Shown: positions 9,744 through 20,700, counted from the first letter of the stretch. The stretch is 64,000 nucleotides of DNA from JBCCXZ01 sp965228005 (GCA_965228005.1 CBDDGV010000001.1:62001-126000); one strand, 5' to 3'. Numbers and translations: made by a program. Notes: generated by a model from the sequence alone, not told the origin.

Positions 9744-12476
9744 CTATTCGTTGTCTTGCGAACCAGGGGCCTCGGCAACGCGAGCTTCGGGCTTGTCTCG
9801 CAGCAGGGCGAACCGCCAGGCGTTCTCGGTCGAAGCGAAACGCACGACCCCGTCGGAGCCGGCAGCAGCCGCGACCCGCTTGATATCGCCCAGGTCGTCC
9901 ATGTAGCAGACGCGGAGGTTGTCTTGTGGGTCCCAATCTGTGATGGAGGGGATGTCGATCTCGCACGGCCTGCTCGGGTCGAGGAACAGGTTCCAACGGT
10001 CGTCTGCGGTTCGGAAGGTCGTGACGCGGCCGCCACACTTGACTCCGTGGAGGGGCTGACTGCCGTCGGATTCGACGGTAAGGTAGCCCGGCTTTTTGAT
10101 GACGGTCTGTGCGATGTCCTCGACCCAGAGTTTGGTCTGCGAGAATTCAGGGCCTTTGACGTAAAAGCCCAGAGGAGCGACCAGCACGTCTCCTCCGTCG
10201 GCCGAGTAGTTCTGAGGCTTGTCGGAGAAGTTGACCACCGCAACCGTACCGTTAGCGAACCTCGTGAGCTGCAGTGAGCGGTCCTCGGAGAGGAAGCGGT
10301 GCTCGCTCATCTGCTCGAAAGCGACCGCCTTGTGCATCTGGCAGGTGCCATGGAAGGTGCGGAGCATCCGGTGGACCTCGGTTTCCATGCGGTAGCCGGT
10401 GTCGTTCATCCAGAACAGCGGCGTCGTGCCGTAGAGCAGGTTGAACAGGTCTTTGCGGTCGGAGAGCTCTGGGGCCGCGTCGTAGAGCAGGCCGGCGGTG
10501 TCGCCCCAGTACCAGGTGGTCACCGCGCAGTCGTGGTAGACCAGTTCCCACAGCGGCACGCGGTGGGCGTAGCCCATGCCGTACTTCAGGTAGTTCTCGG
10601 TTAACTGCTCGCGCTTCGGCCGGTCGAGGTAACCGGCGCCCCAGGAAGACCACCAGAACGGGCCGCTCATGCTTCCCTCAAAGTACTCTACCTGATCAGC
10701 AACCCAGTCATTTCCATGCTCGGTACCGAGGACGAGGCCGCGATCGTTCATCCGCTGGAATAGGGCCTTGCGGTTGGCGAGGTCCTCGCGGCGGTCGAAC
10801 GTGTGTTCGGGGTGGAAGTCCTCGAGCAGCTCTGAAGCCGCCGCGACATCGATGAATCGGGAGCTGTAGGGGATGCGCGAGAGCTCCCGCGGGACGTACT
10901 TGTCTTCGGTGTTCTTCCAGCGGGCCGAAGACCGCCAGTACATCTGCTCGCCGCTGCGTTTCTTCCAGCCGTGCTTGGCGGCCCCGCCGGGCCTGGGGAC
11001 GAGAGCGGACTCTTCCTTCCGGTCGACCAAGAACCGCGTCCTGCCTTCGGTGAAATCGGTGTAGTTGTCGTAGCGGCCGGTGAGGTAGCCCAGCTTGTTG
11101 AACCAATCGACGAGTGCGGGCTCATTCACGGTACCAATGATGCCGGTCGTCAAACCGAGCGGCCTCATCTGGCGGAGGAACTTTGTGGGGTAGCGTCCGC
11201 CCCACAGCGAGGGGGCGCCGCGGAGGCGGGCTACGGCGGGTTTGCGTTGGGCCTTCTCGGCGAGCGTGACCAGCCGTCCCTGCTCTTGCAGGTAGGCGCG
11301 GTAGCGCTGGGCCAGCGCGACGTAGCCCCCTTGATCGGCGAACCGGAGCGAGGCCGTTCGCGGGTAGCGGAACGTGTCCATCGACGGCAGCCAACGGACT
11401 TCCGGCCAGTGCCGGCCGTCTTCACCGGCGACGAACGCCACTTCGGCATCGGCGGGCGTCTCGACCAACAGCATCAAACCGTCGCTGCGTTGCTCGTCGT
11501 AGAGGCCCACCCATGGCATATCGAGGCAATGCGTGTTGCCGTAAACGCGGAGCGGCCACGCAGCGTACGTTTCGTCGCGTTGGTCGAGGAGTACGCCGCA
11601 AGAGCGGTCGCAGAAGACGAAGTGACCTTCCTGCATGTCAGTGGCAAACCGCGGCGGGTAGTGACGAGCGGCCTCGATGGGGGCGTCGGCGGCGGTCGGC
11701 GTCAGCGTGAAACGGGCTGTACGATCGTTGGTCAATTCAACCCGGGCGTTTAGAGGAGTCCCCGCGAAGCGGTCGTAGAGCCCGAGACTCAGAACGGATT
11801 CGCTCTCTCGTTGGATTTCGGTGATTGCGAGCCACTCGGAGACGGGTTCGCTCCGCCAGGTTCGCCCTGTCGTTCGGTCCAGGATGCTGTATGTATGGTT
11901 CTCGGTGTTGAGCGTGAGAGAAAGGCTGCCCGCTTCTACTTCGATACTCAACGGTAAGCCTTCAGGCCCAGTCGCCGGGGCTTCGGCTGCCGGAGCCAGC
12001 CGTAGTTCGGCTAGGGCGAGTTCGTGTTTCTGTTTGCCGAAGGTGAGCCGGAGGGCCTTGATCTGCCCGCGGTCGGAAAGGGGGAGTCGGTAGTCGTGCC
12101 ACTCGCCGTCGGGGATCAGCGGGATGCGCTGGAAGGCTTTCCATTTGGTCTGGTCGCCGGTGACCCAGTAGACGATGTACTCGCCGAGTTCGCCGTGGAC
12201 GGAGGTCTTCATACGGAACCGCAGCTCAACCGGCCCCCGTATTTGCTGATGAACGTCCGCCGGCACACCGACGTCGATCAGGGAGTCTTTGCCCTCCGCA
12301 TTGGTCTGGACAATGGCGGCGCGAGCGTCCTCGATGACGACGCAATTGATGTGTTGCGCGTGGCCTTTGCCCAAGTGCAGGGGCCACTCTTGGCTCGCAT
12401 TCGCTGGGTGTAACTCGAGCGCAGTGATGGTCGACAAGGAGCTGAGCAACCAGAAGTAGCGTTTCAAGCAGTTCAT
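9744..12476 (-). CDS. Secreted candidate glycoside hydrolase, family not assigned
   Basis: 910 residues with a probable signal peptide (LKRYFWLLSSLSTITAL). Residues of about 30-160 form the roughly 125-residue beta-sandwich-like module also seen in three other proteins of the window (IVYWVTGDQTKWKAF, then GEWHDYRLPL). The rest looks like a carbohydrate-active enzyme: a beta-rich middle with SILDRTTGRTWRSEPVSEWL, then a barrel-like region with ATSLW-type and GRYDNYTDFTEG motifs, RVPLWELVYHDCAVTTWYWGD near residue 640, and a small C-terminal beta domain. The pattern recalls DUF5696- and GH101-like proteins, but I cannot place it confidently. Position between sugar-active genes, with gaps of 10 and 51 bases, supports a role in glycan breakdown. 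Confidence 0.65.
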   Translation of the reverse strand: MNCLKRYFWLLSSLSTITALELHPANASQEWPLHLGKGHAQHINCVVIEDARAAIVQTNAEGKDSLIDVGVPADVHQQIRGPVELRFRMKTSVHGELGEYIVYWVTGDQTKWKAFQRIPLIPDGEWHDYRLPLSDRGQIKALRLTFGKQKHELALAELRLAPAAEAPATGPEGLPLSIEVEAGSLSLTLNTENHTYSILDRTTGRTWRSEPVSEWLAITEIQRESESVLSLGLYDRFAGTPLNARVELTNDRTARFTLTPTAADAPIEAARHYPPRFATDMQEGHFVFCDRSCGVLLDQRDETYAAWPLRVYGNTHCLDMPWVGLYDEQRSDGLMLLVETPADAEVAFVAGEDGRHWPEVRWLPSMDTFRYPRTASLRFADQGGYVALAQRYRAYLQEQGRLVTLAEKAQRKPAVARLRGAPSLWGGRYPTKFLRQMRPLGLTTGIIGTVNEPALVDWFNKLGYLTGRYDNYTDFTEGRTRFLVDRKEESALVPRPGGAAKHGWKKRSGEQMYWRSSARWKNTEDKYVPRELSRIPYSSRFIDVAAASELLEDFHPEHTFDRREDLANRKALFQRMNDRGLVLGTEHGNDWVADQVEYFEGSMSGPFWWSSWGAGYLDRPKREQLTENYLKYGMGYAHRVPLWELVYHDCAVTTWYWGDTAGLLYDAAPELSDRKDLFNLLYGTTPLFWMNDTGYRMETEVHRMLRTFHGTCQMHKAVAFEQMSEHRFLSEDRSLQLTRFANGTVAVVNFSDKPQNYSADGGDVLVAPLGFYVKGPEFSQTKLWVEDIAQTVIKKPGYLTVESDGSQPLHGVKCGGRVTTFRTADDRWNLFLDPSRPCEIDIPSITDWDPQDNLRVCYMDDLGDIKRVAAAAGSDGVVRFASTENAWRFALLRDKPEARVAEAPGSQDNE

Positions 12477-12486
12477 TCTGTCTCTA

Positions 12487-13332
12487 TCAGGATTCTGTAC
12501 CGTCGGCGAATCGGATCGCTCCGAAACGCCTCACTTGTTCCGTAATCGCAACCTCAACTGGGAGCCTCTCCACTGAGGAGGCGCCGTAGAAGCCGTGCAC
12601 GTTCTTGGTCCGGCGGAGCACGTACTCGGCGTCCTCGGGCATCGCGATGGGGCCGCCGTGGCAGAGGACGATCACGTCGCTCCGGACGCCGCGGGCCGCG
12701 TCGCTGATCGCCTGCACTTCCTCGACGCACTGTTCAAGCGTCTTGGCCGTGTGGGCGCCGATGGTTCCTTTGGTCGTGAGGCCCATGTGGGCCACAACGA
12801 TGTCCGCGCCGGCGTCGGCCATACGTTCCGCCTCACCCGTGTCGAACGCGTAGGGCGTGGTGAGCAGGTCGAGTCCGCTCGCTTTGCGGATGAGCTCGAC
12901 CTCTTGGTCGTAGCCCATGCCGGTTTCTTCCAGGTTTGCGCGGAAGTTGCCGTCGATCAAACCGACCGTGGGAAAGTTCTGCACCCCGGCAAAGCCGAGA
13001 CGATGAAGCTCCCCGAGGAAACGTTCGATGTCGCGGAAAGGGTCGCTCGCACAGACTCCGGCCAGCACGGGAGTGTGCTCGACGACCGTAAGCACCTCAC
13101 CCGCCATCTCGACAACCACACCGTTGGCGTCGCCGTAGGGCATGAGCCCGGCGAGCGATCCGCGTCCCGCCATGCGGTAGCGGCCTGAGTTGTAGATGAC
13201 GATCAGGTCGATCCCGCCGGCTTCCTCGAACTTGGCGCTGATGCCGGTACCGGCTCCGCCGCCGATGATCGGCACGCCGCGGTCGATCTTGTCGCGGAGC
13301 TTCTGGAGATTCTCATAGCGGCTAAGGATCAT
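12487..13332 (-). CDS. PEP-hydrolase-like TIM-barrel protein (Tm-1 partner)
   Basis: 281 residues of the TIM-barrel family annotated as phosphoenolpyruvate hydrolase-like (PF09370). Recognisable segments are PIIGGGAGTGISAKFEEAGG, LIVIYNSGRYRMAGRGSLAG and GVQNFPTVGLIDGNFR. No signal peptide is present, so it is cytoplasmic, unlike most of the cluster. Its ATG overlaps the stop of the Tm-1-like gene by four bases, implying translational coupling. In plants the two domains are fused in the tomato virus-resistance protein Tm-1, and in bacteria they are usually adjacent genes. The true reaction is not established; a role in metabolism of a sugar-derived acid is only a guess from context. Confidence 0.88.
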   Translation of the reverse strand: MILSRYENLQKLRDKIDRGVPIIGGGAGTGISAKFEEAGGIDLIVIYNSGRYRMAGRGSLAGLMPYGDANGVVVEMAGEVLTVVEHTPVLAGVCASDPFRDIERFLGELHRLGFAGVQNFPTVGLIDGNFRANLEETGMGYDQEVELIRKASGLDLLTTPYAFDTGEAERMADAGADIVVAHMGLTTKGTIGAHTAKTLEQCVEEVQAISDAARGVRSDVIVLCHGGPIAMPEDAEYVLRRTKNVHGFYGASSVERLPVEVAITEQVRRFGAIRFADGTES

Positions 13333-14606
13333 GTGTTCGTGTTCCCACTGGCGGAGGCGTGTGTTGCTCGTTTGTTCTCGGGCGCGGCAGTCCGCATCAT
13401 CCCCAGGAGCAATTCGACTGCCCGGTTGGAAAAGGCTGCGTCGTTGATGTTGGCGTCGACCTCCTCTACTGATATCCGAGGGTCAATGTGTTGTCTGAGC
13501 GATTGGAAGAGGGCTTCGTCCGCTTCGCGGTCGCAGAAACGCTCGCCATCTCCGTCGAGCACAGAAACCCCTTGGAGCGGGAGCAACACAGTGACGAGGC
13601 CTCTGGCCGCGTTCGCCTTCTCGGCGAGGAGTCGGCCGAGTTTCTGGTTCTCTTTGGCATTCGTCCGCATCAGCGTGACGGACGGGTTCCACTCGTAGAG
13701 CAATCGATCTTCCGATCGGTAGTTCGCAGGGACGGTTCCCGCGGGGCCGAAGTTCACCATGTCCAAGCAGCCGGGAACGATAAGGTGAGGGATCCCAGCA
13801 CGGCCGGCTGCGGAGAGGCGGTCGGGGCCGGCGTCGAACACCCCGCCGCAGAGTGTGTCCGCAAGTTCGGTGGTTGTGATGTCGAGGCACGCATCGACGA
13901 GGCCTTCGTCGATGAGGGATTCCATCATGCGACCGCCGGCGCCCGTGGCGTGGAAGACGAGCACCTCATAGCCTTCGGCTTCGAGCCGTCTGCGGCACGC
14001 CTCGACACACTCGGTCGTGTTGCCAAACATGCTCGCCGCGATGATCGGTTTATCTACGTCGAGGTTTGCCGGTTCCGCCGCCATCATGCCCGTCAGGGCT
14101 CCGGCTGCTTGCGTCATCACCCTGGCCGAGATGCGGTTGATGCCCGCGACATCCGTGAGCGACGGGATAAGCACGACGTCCTTCTCGCCAACGTAGGAGC
14201 TCGTATCGCCGCCGGCGACGGTGGAGACGCAAACCTTGGGCACGCCGATGGGGAGCGCCCGCATGGCTGCGGTAACGACGGAAGTGCCGCCAGACCCGCC
14301 CATGCCAATGACCGCCTGGAAGCGACCGTCCTCGAAGGCCGAGCGGGTTACAAAGGCAGAGCCTTCCGCCATAACACTCATCGCCTTGCCGCGGTCCGCG
14401 GCCTCTCGGAGGGCGGCTAGCTCGCAACCGCCGGCTGAGGCGGCGGCTTCCGCCCCAATGTCGATCGGGAACAAGTCGCACCCGCCCATGACGCCAACGT
14501 TGAGGGCCACGACCGAAAGCCCATTGGCCAAGAGGCGTTCGCGGAGGAATGCGTACTCGGCGCCTTTCGTGTCGAAGGCTCCGATCATCAGCACTGAGTT
14601 GCTCAC
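13329..14606 (-). CDS. Tm-1-like ATP-binding protein (UPF0261)
   Basis: 425 residues, cytoplasmic, starting at GTG within a four-base overlap with the previous stop. Family markers are MIGAFDTKGAEYAFLR at the N-terminus, the glycine-rich VIGMGGSGGTSVV, STVAGGDTSSYVGEKDV, and FHATGAGGRMMESL in the second lobe. The family has a two-lobed fold that binds nucleotide, and it corresponds to the N-terminal half of plant Tm-1. The next gene encodes the C-terminal TIM-barrel half. The strict coupling on both sides to secreted-protein genes is unusual for this pair and suggests it processes an intracellular product of the same pathway. Confidence 0.9.
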   Translation of the reverse strand: MSNSVLMIGAFDTKGAEYAFLRERLLANGLSVVALNVGVMGGCDLFPIDIGAEAAASAGGCELAALREAADRGKAMSVMAEGSAFVTRSAFEDGRFQAVIGMGGSGGTSVVTAAMRALPIGVPKVCVSTVAGGDTSSYVGEKDVVLIPSLTDVAGINRISARVMTQAAGALTGMMAAEPANLDVDKPIIAASMFGNTTECVEACRRRLEAEGYEVLVFHATGAGGRMMESLIDEGLVDACLDITTTELADTLCGGVFDAGPDRLSAAGRAGIPHLIVPGCLDMVNFGPAGTVPANYRSEDRLLYEWNPSVTLMRTNAKENQKLGRLLAEKANAARGLVTVLLPLQGVSVLDGDGERFCDREADEALFQSLRQHIDPRISVEEVDANINDAAFSNRAVELLLGMMRTAAPENKRATHASASGNTNT

Positions 14607-17600
14607 CGCAGGCCCTCCGCGATTTGTCGGTAGGCGGAGAGAGCTTGGCGGTACTCGTCGAGTGCTTCTTCGGGCAGCGCGTCTCGGTTGCTTTCGATCT
14701 CTTCCTCCATCCGCTGAATCAGGTAGCCGACCTCGGCCCGGCTGGGCGTGACGGTCTTGCCGGAGACGTCTGCGTACGCCGGGTTGGTGTGGGCAAAGCG
14801 GACCCGCCCGTCGGGGCGCTGCTCGAAGCAGCGGACGGCGGTCCAGAAGGACCCCTCGCGGTGGATGGTTGTTGCTAAAGAGCTCTCGTAACCCCCATTT
14901 GGCAAGGGGGTATTCTGCGGCTCTATCAGTTCTTCGACGCGGCCGTTGACGATCACCTCGATGCGGTCGAGCGGGTGCAAGCTCGAAGCAACGCCGGTGA
15001 CCTGGACCGACGCCTCAGTGTTTGCTTCGAATACATGCACGCTCCCCGGAGGCTTCTCGTTGAAGGTCGCTTCTAGCATCGGGCCGGTGGAGACGAAGCT
15101 GCGACCGGCGTCGAGGCCCTCGATCCAGCGGTCGTAGCGGAACCCCTCGGGGAGGTGGACGTAGACCCTGCCGAACCCGAGTTGGACGGGGTGCACGCCG
15201 GTCGCCGTGCCCGCGGAGACGCGGAGGCGGTAGCCGCAGTTGAGCAGGGTGTAGTAGGTCTGCATGCCGAACTCGATCCAGCCGCGTTCGGTGAGACCCT
15301 CTTCGTCTCGTTCAAGGGGCAAGAACTCCGGGACCATCTCGGGCATCCACTGCGTGAAGCCGAATTGGGTTTGCCAGATGTGGTTGTTGGAGAGCTCGTA
15401 GAGGTCGACGTCCATCACGGGGACGAGCATCATCGACCAGGGCCAGGAGTGCTTCTCCAGGTCGATGAGGGCGCCCTGCTGTTGCGCTTCACGCGCGACC
15501 GGCCCGACGGGCGGGGTTCCCTTCGTCAACGGGCTCTTGTGGTTGAGTACCAGGAAGGCGCCCAGCAGGTGATTGCGGCCGTTGACGCGGGTGATTTCGT
15601 ATTCGGTGTTGGTGGCGTAGATCGCGTGTGTGGCGTCGACCTCGATCAGGCCGGTGGCTGATGTGCTCTCGGCGGTGCGCGGTCTCGGAGCCGTTCCGGA
15701 GTCGCTCAGCCAGTCGGTGACGGGCAGCGCTACATTGAGGTCTTCGGCGAGCATGGCGTTAGGCAACTCGTCGACGGCGCGGTGCACGTGGGTGTCGCCC
15801 GAGTACCAGCCCCGCTCGGCCATGTCGATCCAGCGCTGCAGCGGAATCTCTAACCGGAGCGGGCCGCTTCCTACGGTGACTTCTCTTTCGAGGGGCACAT
15901 AGTCCTTGCCCCTTTCGACGCGGAAGGTGTAGTTGCCGGCGGGGAGGCGGGCGCGGAAAGGGTCAGCCGAAAGAGTGGTGTGTACTTCGCGGCTGACGGG
16001 CAGGTGGGGGGGCTGGCGGTCGTACTGGACGGCGTTGCCGCCGATGGACTCGGCCAGGAACCAGCGGCCCGATTCGTCCTGGATGTGCAATCGAGCGGGT
16101 ATCGGCTTGCCTGTTTGGGCGTCAATGACTGCGCCCTCAACTTTCGTACTGGCCGGGTCCAGCTCCTCACTCCGCCGCCAGTCCGTGCGTTCGAGGCGGA
16201 GGAACTCCTCGTAGATGTTTGTGCCTTCGAAAAAAGTGAGGATGCCGCGGGCCCGCGCGGTTTCGCCGGGTGGGCAGTCTGGGAGCTGCGGGTCGGAGTG
16301 CAGGCAGGGGCAATCCGCGTTGCCCCATGCGCGCTGCACCGGGTCCCAGGCGAGGATGATCCAGCGGCTGCCCGACGCGTCGCGGCAAGCCGAGTAAGGG
16401 CCCCAGAAGATCTTGTTCTCGTTGGTTTGTGATTCAAATCCGGCCGTGGCTTTGAGCATCGCGCACATCTGCACCCGCAGGTCGGTCAGCAAGTCCGGCG
16501 TTCCGTTCTCTAGCCACATCTCCAGTTCGACGACGTCGCCCGTGGGCTCTGCTCGGACGCCGAAAGCGATTCCGTTTGGCAGCGTTCTTTCGCAGGTCAG
16601 AATGCCTTCTTGGTTGTGGAGCCATTCGAGAGGCTGGAGCTTCTTGTCTTGAAGGTCCCACAGCGTGGGGATGTGAGTGTGTGCAAGGTAGGTGAGCCCC
16701 AGGTTGGACCACACGGCTTCGGGGGCATCGAGGACCACGTAGCTCGAGTCATCCCAGGGCGTGAAGATACTGAGTTTTGTTTCTCGCTGCGGGTCGATGG
16801 CGCCTTCGAGGAAACCAATCCGCGGGTGCCTACCCCCCGGGTAAGGCAGCACCAGGAGGTTTTCTGCGGTGCGCTTGGGTTTGGTGACCGAGGAAATCTC
16901 CCAACGCATAAGGGCTTCTTCGATTTCCTGAGTGGATAGCCCGGTAGCAGACCGGACTTCGCCGACGGAAAAGCCGTGATGCCAGACCATGTTCTCCAAC
17001 CACCGCCGGAGGTCCTCATCCGAACGAGGTAGGCGGGAGTTGGTCGGCGCGTCTTCTTCAGGAGCAGCGGCTTCGCTGCGGAACGTCAGTAGTACGTCGT
17101 TGCGGAAGCCAATGTCGGCCGTGCCCTGCCCCACATCCATCGCGATGACGGCACTGCGCTTGCCGACGCTCTCGGTGCGGAGACGGATGAGCCGGTACTC
17201 GAGCGGCTGGCCGGTGAGCTTGGGGGGCATCGGCTCATGGACGCTGATGTCGATGTCGATCCACCGGTCTGCGGTTCGTTCGCCGGAGGACGCCTGATCG
17301 CTGAAGGCCCGCAGCGGCGCCGTCACCCCCGCGGCATTCTGCACCTTGATGAGGAACGTCTTCCACTGGCCTTGCGTGAGGAGGGGCTTGGCTGGGCCCG
17401 CGTCGACCTTGACCCGCGACTCGGGGTTGATGGCGACCTCGAACAGGCAGAACGGCTCGAGCACCCTCTGGAGCGGGCCGGCGACGTTGCTCACCCGGTC
17501 GCGGAGTGCCGCCCGCACGGCCGGGTCGATCCGTTCGAGGGCTTCCATCAGCTGCTCAACCTGTTCGGTGTCGGGCGATGTCGTGCCGTCGATGTGGAAG

Positions 17601-17695
17601 CAGCCCGCGTCGGTACAGACGATCTGCGCAGGAGCTGTTCGGGTTACGGAGAACAGCAACAACGCGAGGGCGATGGATGAAAACAGGGTTCTCAA
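14603..17695 (-). CDS. Secreted CehA/McbA-type PHP metallohydrolase with N-terminal accessory modules
   Basis: 1030 residues from a TTG start with a signal peptide (FSSIALALLLFSVTRTAPAQ). A GAGGA ribosome-binding sequence overlaps the previous stop codon. Residues of about 30-240 match a region in the middle of the 1860-residue neighbour (FLIKVQNAAGVTAPLR against YLIKVDNRGGLTNRLR). A second beta-rich region follows at about 280-520, then a short carboxypeptidase-regulatory-like stretch (GAVIDAQTGKPIPARLHI). The PHP-type domain begins near 620 with MAERGWYSGDTHVHRAVDE, whose H-x-H is the expected metal site. The family includes hydrolases of diverse esters and carbamates, so the substrate cannot be predicted. 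The stop overlaps the Tm-1-like start by four bases. Confidence 0.82.
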   Translation of the reverse strand: MRTLFSSIALALLLFSVTRTAPAQIVCTDAGCFHIDGTTSPDTEQVEQLMEALERIDPAVRAALRDRVSNVAGPLQRVLEPFCLFEVAINPESRVKVDAGPAKPLLTQGQWKTFLIKVQNAAGVTAPLRAFSDQASSGERTADRWIDIDISVHEPMPPKLTGQPLEYRLIRLRTESVGKRSAVIAMDVGQGTADIGFRNDVLLTFRSEAAAPEEDAPTNSRLPRSDEDLRRWLENMVWHHGFSVGEVRSATGLSTQEIEEALMRWEISSVTKPKRTAENLLVLPYPGGRHPRIGFLEGAIDPQRETKLSIFTPWDDSSYVVLDAPEAVWSNLGLTYLAHTHIPTLWDLQDKKLQPLEWLHNQEGILTCERTLPNGIAFGVRAEPTGDVVELEMWLENGTPDLLTDLRVQMCAMLKATAGFESQTNENKIFWGPYSACRDASGSRWIILAWDPVQRAWGNADCPCLHSDPQLPDCPPGETARARGILTFFEGTNIYEEFLRLERTDWRRSEELDPASTKVEGAVIDAQTGKPIPARLHIQDESGRWFLAESIGGNAVQYDRQPPHLPVSREVHTTLSADPFRARLPAGNYTFRVERGKDYVPLEREVTVGSGPLRLEIPLQRWIDMAERGWYSGDTHVHRAVDELPNAMLAEDLNVALPVTDWLSDSGTAPRPRTAESTSATGLIEVDATHAIYATNTEYEITRVNGRNHLLGAFLVLNHKSPLTKGTPPVGPVAREAQQQGALIDLEKHSWPWSMMLVPVMDVDLYELSNNHIWQTQFGFTQWMPEMVPEFLPLERDEEGLTERGWIEFGMQTYYTLLNCGYRLRVSAGTATGVHPVQLGFGRVYVHLPEGFRYDRWIEGLDAGRSFVSTGPMLEATFNEKPPGSVHVFEANTEASVQVTGVASSLHPLDRIEVIVNGRVEELIEPQNTPLPNGGYESSLATTIHREGSFWTAVRCFEQRPDGRVRFAHTNPAYADVSGKTVTPSRAEVGYLIQRMEEEIESNRDALPEEALDEYRQALSAYRQIAEGLR

Positions 17696-17701
17696 GCTCT
17701 T

Positions 17702-20700
17702 CTATTCCTCGCACTCGTCGAGAATCTGTCGGTACACCCGGCGGGCGTGCTCGTAGGCTTTGCGGGCGTCTTCCTGCTCGTCGAGGTCGTAGGTGCCGTG
17801 CTTCTCCAGCCAGCATTGTTCGACACTGTCGAGGCACCACTCGGCGCTTCCTCGGGAAGCGCGGATCGGCTCGCCCGCGACTTCGATGAAGAACGGATTC
17901 GTGTGGACGTGCGGGAAGACGCGCAGGGCGATCCAGCTGCTCTTGTCGATCGCCGCACTCATGCGGATGTCCTGCAGCGTGCCGTCTGCAGGGATCTCGG
18001 TCTCCGCCAGGGGATAGCCGTTCGCGACCAACTCGACCTTCACGGTTTCCCCGTCAGCGGCGTTCGCCAGACGCAGAGCAGCCCGGGCGCGTACTTCGAC
18101 TTGGCGAGGCGAGTCCAATGCGATCTCGCTGCCCGCTTCGCCAACCGCCAGGAAAGCGTCTTCACCGGCCGGCCTGGCCTCGAAATCGAGGATGTGCCCC
18201 AGCCCATCACTCACGTAGCTTCGTCCGTCCTGGATGCCCTGCACCCAATCAGCGAAGTTCAGCCTGCCGTCGAGCTTCACGTAGACCCGGCCGATGCCGA
18301 CCCGTTCGCCGCTCATGCAGGGGAAGTCGGTCTCGCCGCTGATGCGCACCCGGAAACCGCAGTTGAGCGTGTGGTACCACATGTTCCACTCGTCGCTGCG
18401 CGGCGTGTTCATCGCAGAGATGAAGTCGATCGCCGGGATCAACTCACCGTCGGGGCCGGGCACCTCGTGGGTAACGTCGACGATGTACTCGTTCGCGCCG
18501 ATCCCGTCGAAGGCCGGCAGGTTGAAGTGCGGCAACCCTTGGGGGCCGTCCTTGTAGTCGCCGACGCGGCCGACGTAGTTGGTGAGGCCATTACCCGAAT
18601 GCGCCGGACCGCAGATCGCTCCCTGGCTCTTGGCCCAGCGGAGCGTGTTCAGGCCCAAAGTCGGCCAGTGGAGCTTGGAATCGCCGCCGGGGGGGATCTG
18701 CTCGCGCAACCGCAGCAGGTTCAAGTGCCCGGAGGCGTGCGAGCCAAAACCGGAGACCTCGACGTCGTACCGCACGAAGTACGGGTAGTCGGAGACGTCG
18801 TCGACCCGACCGGTGAAGAATTGCTTCTGGTAGTCGAAACACGGGCCCCAGTTCAGGCAGCAACCGACGTTGAGGTCCTCGCCCATGGTTTGGCGGAGCA
18901 TGTCCGAGGGCAGGATCCCCTGTGTGGGATTCACATAGTGCAGGCAACCGGCAGCATGGATGTGGTGATCGCCGGGCCACCAGCCGTGTTCGGTGGTGTC
19001 GATCCAACGATCGACCGCGTACTCGAGTGTCGTCGGCGACTCGCCAACAACGAGTGTCTTCGTCTCGGGCACCGAGTGCGGGCCCCGCCAGCACTTCACT
19101 CGGTACTCACCGGGGGGGAGAAAGAGCTTCTCGCCGTCCTGTCGGTAGATTTGCGGGTGGAAGAACAGGTCGGGCGCCAGGCGTTTGGACTGCTCCGGGT
19201 AGACTCGCCCCAACTCGTCGCGGACATCAAGAGCCACGACGACCGGCTCGCCCGGCTTGTCAGTTAGTTTGAGCGTCACCGGGACGGCGGGCTTGCAGTC
19301 GAAGCTCATCGGCAGGCTGTCCCAGGTTTCGCCGCGGCGGTGGGCGTAGCTGAGGTCGATCCAGTCGATGCGGGTCTCGAACGGCTTGACGTTAGGGTCG
19401 ATGCGCACGCCCGCAAGGACGCCGTTGACCGAGAACGGCAACTCGTAGAGGTGTGCTCCGCCGGGGATGAGCGGGAACGTGAGGCAGCGGTTTTCGTCCG
19501 GGGCGGGCCGTTCCTCGGTCCACCAGAACAGCTGGCCGACGCCGTCCTGCTCGGACTCGGCCCAGAAGCGGAGCACCATGTCGCCGGTCGCGTCACCGAC
19601 CTCGGCCCCGATGAACGGGTCGTCGCCCTTGCTAGTAATGAACAGCGAGTTGTCGCGCGATTCGATATTGGTGTTGTTCAGGGCCTCCCAACCGTCGGGG
19701 CCGTTGTCGAACCGCCACTCGCGGATCTGCCTGCCGAGGCTGCCGGACTTGCGATCGATGGCGAACTCCAGGGCGGCGTTCCGCTCGCCCCGGTCGCGGC
19801 TGTAGAGCTGCACGATGCGGTACTCGAGCTCCAATCCGCTGAGGTTCGCTTGTAAGGGCCGGCCTTCGAACAGCGACAACCCCATCCAGCGCGACGCTAC
19901 GTCCTGCTGCTTGGCGTGCGGCATCGAGCGTGCGTTGGGGCTCTCGACCCTGAGGCGGTTGGTGAGCCCGCCCCGGTTATCGACCTTGATCAGGTAGCTC
20001 CGCCAACCGTTTTCGACAAGCTCGGGCTTCTTCCCGGCGCCGACGGCTTGCAGGGTGTCATCTCCCAAAACGACTGCGGCGACGCAGAGTGGATCGAGTA
20101 GTTCCTGGACCTTCGCGGCGATCTTGCGCTCGTCGGTCTCCTGCTTAAGGCCAGCGAGCCCTGCGCGGACGTCATCCGAGAGCGGGTTGCCTATGAAGTC
20201 GAGGGCCTCCGCCAAGCGTTTGACTTGCAGCAACAGCGGCTGGGATTCGACTTCGGAGACGATCGGCCAGGCCGGGCCTTCCTGGGCTTCTGCCTGGGCC
20301 GGGTCGGGCGGAATCTGCTGCAGGGCTTCATCGAGGTCGACATTGGCTCCCCCCTCGGGCACGGCGGCGTGGGCGGTCCAGAGGATGCCGTTCACGATCG
20401 CCCGCCGGAAGGCCGGTACAAAGAAGTTGTCGTGGAAGTGCGCAAGAGTCGTGCCGAAGCTCCGACCGCCCCGGCTATTGGGCCTCTCTTGCGCCCAAGC
20501 CACGGTTTGGTTCTTGCCCTGGACGTTCACCTTGAGCACCGGCACGGCTTGGTCGGAGAACCGAAGATCGAGGTAGAACTCGTCGCGTAGTTCGTAGGAT
20601 TTCCAGCCGTTGCATATCGGGTGATTGGGCTCCACTTGTTCGAGCACGGCCTTGTCGACCGCGAGACCCGAGTGGCCGAAGTCGAACCAGCCGCCGAGCA

